NCBI RefSeq assembly: GCF_000832985.1
Contig: NZ_CP009920.1
Coordinates: 62,001 to 126,000, forward strand
Length of the DNA: 64,000 nt
Direction: 5' to 3'
Origin: Priestia megaterium NBRC 15308 = ATCC 14581
Lineage (GTDB): Bacteria; Bacillota; Bacilli; Bacillales; Bacillaceae_H
Of this stretch, positions 58,725 through 64,000 are shown piece by piece. The position numbers and the translations under genes are program-made. Position 1 is the first letter of the stretch; every line of letters begins with the position of its first letter. The notes under the pieces are model-generated. The model did no database searches. It saw nothing but the letters and a program-made list of their open reading frames with translations, and had not been told where the DNA came from.

Positions 58725-58815
58725 CTAACAACATAATGTCGCCAACAAAGCCGAGAGATAATCTCTGTAATGACGACTTTGCTGTTAAAGCTACTCCCCT
58801 TTAGGAGATACGTTC
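58725..58815 (-). ncRNA. yybP-ykoY manganese riboswitch
   Basis: The minus strand has the conserved CCTAAAGGGGAGTAGC (58805-58790), a variable hairpin (GAGATTATCTC), then GCTTTGTTGGCGACATTATG, and returns to a terminator. The AAAGGGGAGUAGC segment is the hallmark of the yybP-ykoY family, which binds manganese and prevents termination. This fits the TerC gene downstream. Confidence 0.88.
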
Positions 58816-59028
58816 AATTATTTGTTTGTATTTACACCACTTATACTATAGCATCTCCTACATTCTGTCAATCGTTTTTTTATTCACTTTCAATTTAGTA
58901 AAATTACTGTCGCTTTTCTAGAAATGATGTCGAAAAATGAATATGAAAACCTGTAGTTGTATTCGTTTTCTTATAGTATGATAGATTCAGTTCTATAGTC
59001 TTATATTTTGAAGGAGGAAAATAAAAAC

Positions 59029-60189
59029 ATGAATAAAAAAGGTATAATGTCCCTAGTTTCTGCTGGTTTATTAGCATCAACACTATCCGTTCAGTCTGTT
59101 CAAGCAGATACCAACAAAAGTGAAAATGTTTCAAAAAAACTAATAGACCAGCATATGGACAAGCCTCTTCAAAAAAAGAATCTAAATCCACGTGTACTTA
59201 ATGATTTAAAAAACGATGCAACTCATTCTTTAGAAAAAGCTCCTTCTCTTTCTTCATCTCAGAATTCAAAACAAATGAACAGCTCCTCTTCAAACGATGA
59301 TCCGCTGTTTGAAAAAGAGCCAAATAATGATTTTAACAAAGCTAATAGTTTGCCAAATGAAAAAACAATCATCGGACAAATGCTTCCTATGTATGACGTT
59401 GATTTTTATAAAGTGAATGTCCCTGCTAAAGGCGCACTGCTTGTAGCTGGGACGACCAATTCTCCAGCAATTGACCTTGCCTTTACAGCAGCTGAAAAAG
59501 ACTTTAAAGATAACAAGAATTTAATCTACCAAGGCTCAGACTATAGCGATGGAGTCGAAGTTCAAGTCTATCAGGTAAATAAACCAGGAACATATTACAT
59601 AGGCGCCACTGATTATGAGTTTGATGATGATTACGACGATAATACCGTGGATGATCTATATGCTCTGAGCACAGCATTCGTAGACAACGTCGCTCCAGAT
59701 AAACCAGCCGTAAACAGAGTCGGTAATAATGATAAAGTGGTTAGGGGAAAAGCGGAGGCTTCTTCTACGGTAACAGTTAAGGCTGGCAGCAAAACGCTCG
59801 GATCTGCCAAAACGTCTTCTAAAGGCACATTTTCTGTTAATATAAGCGTTCAAAAAGCCGGAACAACTCTTACCTTAACGGCTAAAGACAGCGCCGGAAA
59901 CGTAAGTCCAAGTGTTTCCACGAAAGTAGCCGATGTCGTAGCGCCTAATAAGCCAACTGTCAATAAAGTCGATGATAATGATAAAGTGGTTACAGGAAAA
60001 GCGGAGGCCTCTTCTACTGTAACAGTCAAAGCGGGCAGTAAATCGCTCGGATCTGCCAAGGCTTCTTCTAAAGGAACGTACTCTGTAAAAATACCAGCGC
60101 AGAAAACAGGCACTACTCTTACCGTGACGGCCAAAGATGCTGCGGGGAATGTTAGCAGCGGAGCGACAACAAAAGTCGTGAAGCATTAA
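59029..60189 (+). CDS. Secreted protein with PPC-like domain and two Ig-like repeats
   Basis: Codes for 386 residues. Signal peptide to about residue 27 (SVQSVQADT), a polar Ser/Asn/Lys-rich linker, a PPC-like domain (EPNNDFNKANSLPNEK to GTYYIGATDYEFDDD), then two near-identical Ig-like modules (about 223-304 and 305-386) with KVVxGKAEASSTVTVKAGSK and AKDxAGNVS. They resemble the Big_6 type found in cell-surface proteins. No sorting signal is visible, so it is probably released or wall-bound by charge. The ATG follows AAGGAGG at a rather long distance (11 bases). Confidence 0.85.
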   Translation: MNKKGIMSLVSAGLLASTLSVQSVQADTNKSENVSKKLIDQHMDKPLQKKNLNPRVLNDLKNDATHSLEKAPSLSSSQNSKQMNSSSSNDDPLFEKEPNNDFNKANSLPNEKTIIGQMLPMYDVDFYKVNVPAKGALLVAGTTNSPAIDLAFTAAEKDFKDNKNLIYQGSDYSDGVEVQVYQVNKPGTYYIGATDYEFDDDYDDNTVDDLYALSTAFVDNVAPDKPAVNRVGNNDKVVRGKAEASSTVTVKAGSKTLGSAKTSSKGTFSVNISVQKAGTTLTLTAKDSAGNVSPSVSTKVADVVAPNKPTVNKVDDNDKVVTGKAEASSTVTVKAGSKSLGSAKASSKGTYSVKIPAQKTGTTLTVTAKDAAGNVSSGATTKVVKH

Positions 60190-60191
60190 TC

Positions 60192-60228
60192 AAAGAAGGA
60201 GGTGACTATGGTCACCTCCTTCTTTGAT
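60192..60228. terminator. Bidirectional intrinsic terminator
   Basis: CAAAGAAGGAGGTGAC pairs perfectly with GTCACCTCCTTCTTTG around TATG. The left arm happens to contain GGAGG, but no gene follows it. Confidence 0.88.
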
Positions 60229-60248
60229 ATAGTTAAAAAATCGTTTTT

Positions 60249-61232
60249 TTATGCAAAGCGGTTGTCAACGCTTTCTCTTTCAATCAATTCATAGTTAGAA
60301 AGTGTAAGCTTTTCAACTGCTTCTCCGTTGACTAGCTTAATAATTCGCTGTGCCCCCATTTGTCCCGCTTCTTTATAGTAATATTTTATGGTTGTTAAGC
60401 TAGGATGAATCACACCTGTAATTTCGTAGCCTCCAAAGCCGGTAATGGATACATCTTCCGGAACGCGCAGTCCGTTTAGATAAGCTGCCTTTAACGTACC
60501 AAGCGCAATGTTATCGGTAGCACATACAATGATGGACGGATTAAATTCTTTCATCACAGCCGTAGCAGCCCCGATTGCATCGCTCATGTTAAAGCTTGTT
60601 TGATAACAGCGGACCTCGCAATCTCTGTCTTTAAGACCTTGCCTTACTCCTTCTTTTCGCTTTACACCTACAGCTATGTCTTTTTCGGTTACACCTAAAA
60701 AAGCGATTTTTTTATGTCCTTTTTCTCCTATGTACCTTCCAATGTCCCATGCAGCCTCGTAGTCTTGGTGAATTAAACTGTGGACTTCTTCATGCTCCTG
60801 TCCAATTAGCAAAACGGGAATTGAAATTGTGCGGAACGCTTCCAAATGAGCTTTTGTGATTTGAACGGCAAGAAGAATAATACCTGCTACCTTCTGCTTA
60901 GCCAGCGTATAGATATTTTCAATTTCTCTTTCTAAATCTTGATTAGAATTGGAAATAATCATTTGATAGTGGTGGTCTCTAAGTTCTTGGTCAATACCAT
61001 CTAATGTGCGGGAAGTCGCAAAAGAACCCATACGCGGAACAATTACACCAATGATGTTTGTTTTTTTTGCTTTTAAGCTTTGAGCAAACGCATTTGGGCT
61101 ATAGTTTGTTTCTTTAATAATCTCTTCGATTTTTCGTTTTGTCGCATCGCTCACAGACCCTCCGTTAAGGTAGCGGGATACAGTGCTTTTTGCTACTCCT
61201 GCAAGCCGAGCGATATCTGCAATAGTTGTCAT
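60249..61232 (-). CDS. LacI-family transcriptional regulator
   Basis: Codes for 327 residues. The helix-turn-helix and hinge are TIADIARLAGVAKSTVSRYL, SYSPNAFAQSLK-type. The periplasmic-binding-like core (IGVIVPRMGSFATSRTLDGI; DVSITGFGGYEIT) binds an effector sugar. No sugar operon is adjacent, so the target is unknown; the sequence recalls sucrose-type regulators. ATG at 61232 has GGAGATGAG; a longer ORF upstream is unlikely since the family begins with this motif. Confidence 0.9.
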   Translation of the reverse strand: MTTIADIARLAGVAKSTVSRYLNGGSVSDATKRKIEEIIKETNYSPNAFAQSLKAKKTNIIGVIVPRMGSFATSRTLDGIDQELRDHHYQMIISNSNQDLEREIENIYTLAKQKVAGIILLAVQITKAHLEAFRTISIPVLLIGQEHEEVHSLIHQDYEAAWDIGRYIGEKGHKKIAFLGVTEKDIAVGVKRKEGVRQGLKDRDCEVRCYQTSFNMSDAIGAATAVMKEFNPSIIVCATDNIALGTLKAAYLNGLRVPEDVSITGFGGYEITGVIHPSLTTIKYYYKEAGQMGAQRIIKLVNGEAVEKLTLSNYELIERESVDNRFA

Positions 61233-61398
61233 TCTCTCATCTCCGTATTTTGTTGCTGTTTCTTTCACAGTATACACGAATATCGCGTGCATATTAAGTA
61301 ACTGCTTTACTTTTTGCTCCATGATCGGTATGATAACCTAAACGTGGATAACCATTATCCATATTGTACACATAAAGCAGGAGATGATATTTTTGCAT

Positions 61399-61872
61399 AT
61401 GAAAACAGGCGTTGAGCAATCGGTGTATGCCATTTTGCTGCTTACGTTTTTACCTGAAAAAGCTGTGTTGCCAGGAGATGTCATCAGCTCTCAGCTTGGG
61501 GGCTCGCCTACGTATTTTCAAAAGCTTCTTCGCAAGCTGGTTAGCGCTGATTTACTTGCTTCCGTTCCTGGTAGCAAAGGTGGATTTCGCTTAAAGAAAA
61601 CGCCGGAAGAAATTCGTATTTATGACGTATACGTAGCCATTGAAGGTAAGCAGTCTCTTTACTCATCAAGCGGTATTTTTCACGACATGCTTAACTTAAA
61701 AGACAAAGATATTTGCTTATTATCCGATTTAATGGAAGAAGCCGAATCTTCGTGGCAGTCTATCTTGAAACGGCAAACCATTGCTACGCTCACAAATGAA
61801 ATTAACAAAAAATGTCCGAAAGAAAACCTGGACATGCTAAAAACAACAGTAGAAGAAAAAATGGTGCTGTAG
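61399..61872 (+). CDS. Rrf2-family transcriptional regulator
   Basis: Codes for 157 residues. The winged helix reads VEQSVYAILLL, VLPGDVISSQLGGSPTYFQK, LLRKLVSADLLASVPGSKGG, the Rrf2 pattern. The three-cysteine cluster that holds an iron-sulfur centre in IscR or NsrR is missing, so it should sense something else, like YwnA. Start is uncertain (ATG 61399, TTG 61393 or ATG 61384). An NTF2-like gene follows 18 bp on. Confidence 0.86.
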   Translation: MKTGVEQSVYAILLLTFLPEKAVLPGDVISSQLGGSPTYFQKLLRKLVSADLLASVPGSKGGFRLKKTPEEIRIYDVYVAIEGKQSLYSSSGIFHDMLNLKDKDICLLSDLMEEAESSWQSILKRQTIATLTNEINKKCPKENLDMLKTTVEEKMVL

Positions 61873-61890
61873 CACCCAAAGGAGATCACC

Positions 61891-62274
61891 ATGGAAAACT
61901 TAAATAGATATTTTGATTTATTCGATCAATCACGTACAAGCGAACAAGCATTTGAAGAATTGGTGAGCCTTTTTTCAGACGATATCGTATTTGTCTTAAA
62001 CGGCCATGAAAAGCAAGGCATTGAAAACTGGAAGCTGTTTGTGAAAATGGTGTTTAAAGAAAATGCTGATATTAAGCATATGTTCGAAGGCTGGAAAGCA
62101 GTTGAAGGTACAGATAAGTTTGAAACGCCTTGGGCAGTATGCGGAAAACGTGCGTCTGGCAGCGTCTTTACTCAAACGGGAAAAGATATTGCTAAGTTAG
62201 ATAAAAACGGGAAGATCAGTTATTTAGAAAACGTACCTGATGACACAAACATGTTTGATACGTATAAAAATTAA
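61891..62274 (+). CDS. NTF2-like (SnoaL-type) protein
   Basis: Codes for 127 residues. The fold is suggested by FEELVSLFSDDIVFVLNGHE, IENWKLFVKMVF and the final DTNMFDTYK. It shares an operon with the Rrf2 regulator, which probably controls it. Relatives include small ligand-binding proteins and isomerases; the substrate is unknown. AAAGGAGATCACC is a very good ribosome site. Confidence 0.8.
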   Translation: MENLNRYFDLFDQSRTSEQAFEELVSLFSDDIVFVLNGHEKQGIENWKLFVKMVFKENADIKHMFEGWKAVEGTDKFETPWAVCGKRASGSVFTQTGKDIAKLDKNGKISYLENVPDDTNMFDTYKN

Positions 62275-62284
62275 TATGGAGAAA

Positions 62285-62313
62285 AGAAGGGCTATATGGG
62301 CCCTTCTTTTTTT
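62285..62313. terminator. Bidirectional intrinsic terminator
   Basis: AGAAGGGC pairs with GCCCTTCT around TATATGG, followed by T, between convergent genes. Confidence 0.82.
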
Positions 62314-63136
62314 ACGGAGCAAATCCCTCTTGAGAAAGATAAATCATCGAAGAAGGATAAAATTTTTCAAAATAACGAATGGCTTTGATATGAATGTCTT
62401 TGTCATACCAGTCTAGGAAACCGTGCTGCTCAAATAGTTCCGGCATCCCTAGCCTTTTTGAGGTTTTCCCTAAGGAACCGTCTCCTAAGTACATGGTATC
62501 AATACAAATCCGGTCCATCATTCCTTCTATTTTTTCAGGAAATTCAGGCGTGAAAGGAAGCATTGGAGCAATGGTTACTTGCGTTGAAATTCCGCTTTCT
62601 TTTACTTTTTTTAACGCGTTCATACGAAGTTTCATCCCCGGAGCATAAGGAGAAAAAATTTGTTTTACATCTTCTCGGTCTGTTTCCACAGTCATCGATA
62701 CACGAAGATCACATACGTTTTGAAGCTGTAAAAGCAAATCAATATCTCTCATCACAAGGGGCGACCTTGTTTGAATCAATAAAAAATCAGGCGGATGATT
62801 GATCATCGTTTCTAAAAGGGCACGTGTGATGCCTGCTTTGCGCTCAGCAGGCTGATAGGGATCTGTCGCTGAAGACATAAAAATGCGCACCGGCTGTTCT
62901 TTTTTTCGGAGCTTTTGTATTTCTTTTTGATAGACTTCGACTGCGTTGACTTTCAGCTCTAGCCATGTCCCCCACTCCATCTCTTTAAAACGCTGAATTG
63001 GCAGCTCTCGCACGTAGCAAAATTTGCAGGAAAATGCACATCCAGCATACGGATTTAAACTATGAGTATAACCTGATGCCAAAAAGCCGGTCGCTTTTGT
63101 TAAAATACTTCTCGAAATGACGTCTTTTTCGTTCAT
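62312..63136 (-). CDS. Radical SAM protein, spore-photoproduct-lyase family type
   Basis: Codes for 275 residues. The iron-sulfur motif is Cx3Cx2C in AGCAFSCKFCYVRELP (Cys33, Cys37, Cys40). RIFMSSATDPYQPAERKAGI, LLIQTRSPLVMRDIDLL and VSMTVETD follow, typical of the SPL/Rv2578c-like group. Full spore photoproduct lyase is longer, so the substrate may not be DNA. ATG at 63136 has AAAGAGGTG upstream. Confidence 0.87.
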   Translation of the reverse strand: MNEKDVISRSILTKATGFLASGYTHSLNPYAGCAFSCKFCYVRELPIQRFKEMEWGTWLELKVNAVEVYQKEIQKLRKKEQPVRIFMSSATDPYQPAERKAGITRALLETMINHPPDFLLIQTRSPLVMRDIDLLLQLQNVCDLRVSMTVETDREDVKQIFSPYAPGMKLRMNALKKVKESGISTQVTIAPMLPFTPEFPEKIEGMMDRICIDTMYLGDGSLGKTSKRLGMPELFEQHGFLDWYDKDIHIKAIRYFEKFYPSSMIYLSQEGFAP

Positions 63137-63183
63137 CTTTATCACCTCTTTGTTCAAAAATTATATCAAGCTTATAAATGAAA

Positions 63184-63210
63184 AAACTACTTTCCTGATG
63201 GAAAGTAGTC
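63184..63210 (-). terminator. Intrinsic terminator
   Basis: ACTACTTTCC pairs with GGAAAGTAGT around TGAT, with six T on the minus strand, 18 bp after the 39-residue gene. Confidence 0.8.
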
Positions 63211-63228
63211 CTATATGTTTTCAACTCA

Positions 63229-63348
63229 TCAACTTTGGTTTTCTTTCTTTTCGCTTGTCGTTTCAAGTAAAGAGGTTAAATATGAATTTAACTCAAATTG
63301 GTCCTTTTCAATAAAATCAGATAATACCGGCTGCTCTTCTTTTCTCAT
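63229..63348 (-). CDS. Small acidic protein, 39 residues
   Basis: An ORF of 39 codons with the site AAAGGAGTGGAGAAAG before ATG and its own terminator. The product is acidic and soluble (VLSDFIEKDQFELNSYLTSL). I do not recognise it. It faces the gas-vesicle cluster divergently, which may mean a link, but that is conjecture. Confidence 0.58.
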   Translation of the reverse strand: MRKEEQPVLSDFIEKDQFELNSYLTSLLETTSEKKENQS

Positions 63349-63572
63349 CTTTCTCCACTCCTTTTGTTTTTTATGTATGTGTTTTCATTCATCAATGGAT
63401 AAAAGTAATGTACTTAACTCTACCCGTATTAAAACAAAAATAATCATGGTATTTTATACTATTTTTTAATTTATGCACGTTTTATTTGTATATTTTTTAC
63501 AATATCACGCACATTAATAGCAAGATTAGCAAACGTATATATTTTACTATGCAACATGAGAGGAATTTCATC

Positions 63573-63851
63573 ATGACGATTAACAAATCAAACGATTGTT
63601 CTAGTCTAGCTGAAGTAGTTGACCGCATCTTAGATAAAGGCGTGGTAATTGACGTATTCGCTCGTATTTCCGTTATTGGTATTGAATTAATTACCATCGA
63701 AGCTCGAATCGTTATTGCCAGTGTGGACACTTGGCTGAGGTATGCCGAGGCAGTTCGGCTGCTTCATAATGAAAGAGAAGATTTTCTTTCTTCGAATAAC
63801 GGCGGAAAAAAACTTGAACAGCTAAACCTTTTACAAGATTTAGATTTATAA
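63573..63851 (+). CDS. gvpA: Gas vesicle structural protein GvpA
   Basis: Codes for 92 residues. The core [20 protein letters not shown], then [20 protein letters not shown], is the strongly conserved GvpA fold (helix-strand-strand-helix) that stacks into ribs of the gas-vesicle wall. An extra tail of about 25 residues ([20 protein letters not shown]) follows, as in the Bacillus GvpA/GvpB forms. ATG at 63573 has GAGAGG upstream; the ORF reaches 29 codons further without a ribosome site. It is the first gene of a cluster that runs off the window. Confidence 0.95.
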   Translation: MTINKSNDCSSLAEVVDRILDKGVVIDVFARISVIGIELITIEARIVIASVDTWLRYAEAVRLLHNEREDFLSSNNGGKKLEQLNLLQDLDL

Positions 63852-63874
63852 ACTCATAAAGGTGGATTAGAGAA

Positions 63875-64000
63875 GTGAAAGTAGCCGAAATCATGGAATC
63901 CGTGACTGATTTTTTTAAAGAACACGTTGCTCCTCCTCACCGAATTATTTCGTATGAATCGATTCAAAATGGAGGATGGAAAATAACACTTGAGGCATTT
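63875..64000 (+). CDS. Gas vesicle protein, GvpO-family (partial, runs off the window)
   Basis: The first 42 codons of a gene starting GTG after AAAGGTGG. MKVAEIMESVTDFFKEHVAP then ISYESIQNGGWKITLEAF has the DFxKE and 'GGWKITLE' pattern of GvpO-type proteins. In Bacillus megaterium the second gene of the cluster is named gvpP. It lies 23 bp after gvpA, so they are cotranscribed. The end is missing. Confidence 0.7.
   Translation, partial: MKVAEIMESVTDFFKEHVAPPHRIISYESIQNGGWKITLEAF

Noticed and set aside
59631-60186. Long antisense ORFs across the Ig-like repeats
   Set aside because: Mirror translations of a biased repeated coding sequence, with no ribosome sites.

Overview
The window looks like a chromosomal segment of a Bacillaceae bacterium, most likely Priestia (Bacillus) megaterium. 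The evidence is A+T-rich intergenic DNA, strong AGGAGG-type ribosome sites, many genes with clear Bacillus relatives (yclNOPQ, bdbCD, azlCD, a YfmJ-like reductase, a CspB-like protein), a release factor 3 gene, the YvrJ/DUF2922/DUF1659 trio, and the first genes of a gas-vesicle cluster (gvpA) at the right edge. I saw no rRNA, tRNA, CRISPR array, prophage or intact insertion sequence.

Layout. 0-14 kb: DUF3243 protein, an amidase with two LysM domains, a LysE-type exporter, an aspartate-type permease with a cre-like site and a direct repeat upstream, a short basic gene with a Fur-like promoter, an LPxTA surface protein with its class D sortase, and assorted enzymes. 14-22 kb: two YitT proteins, DUF2243-CtaG, a tandem array of eight apparent small-RNA genes (17.24-18.31 kb), then a four-gene operon BlaI / M56 peptidase / BdbD / BdbC under a 35-bp palindromic operator, then the DUF1659-DUF2922-YvrJ trio. 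22-34 kb: an AlbA_2 protein, HAD phosphatase, polyglutamate hydrolase, TetR-SMR efflux pair, RF3, a cold-shock protein, and a PrsW-like protease with a zinc ribbon. 34-43 kb: two manganese catalases, the Fur-controlled petrobactin-type importer yclNOPQ, and a LysM-SleB hydrolase. 43-50 kb: a hexitol/pentitol PTS operon with a duplicated IIB gene, two polyol-phosphate dehydrogenases and a PRD regulator with a cre site. 50-64 kb: MdaB, signal peptidase, a MutS2-like protein behind a probable attenuator leader, AzlCD with its XRE-cupin regulator, a TerC-family protein behind a manganese (yybP-ykoY) riboswitch, a secreted Ig-like protein, LacI and Rrf2 regulators, a radical SAM protein and gvpA.

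The most unusual content is RNA-level. (1) The 17.24-18.31 kb array: each unit has paired TTTTCACC-type octamers, a -10-like box, about 75 nt of RNA and an intrinsic terminator. Each RNA body is the reverse complement of a Shine-Dalgarno plus AUGAAAAA start region. A ninth relative lies at 14.73 kb. (2) The MutS2-like gene has a promoter, a 7-codon leader ORF, a long hairpin, a terminator, and a 14-bp long-range inverted repeat that encloses the terminator. (3) Five dispersed elements each sit directly 3' of a minus-strand gene. They keep a terminator-like hairpin while the stem sequence varies, so the pairing is conserved rather than the bases.

Several genes below the usual ORF length cutoff (20-58 codons) have good ribosome sites and are listed as genes. 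Coordinates of starts were set by ribosome-site spacing; assignments come from motif reading, not from database searches.
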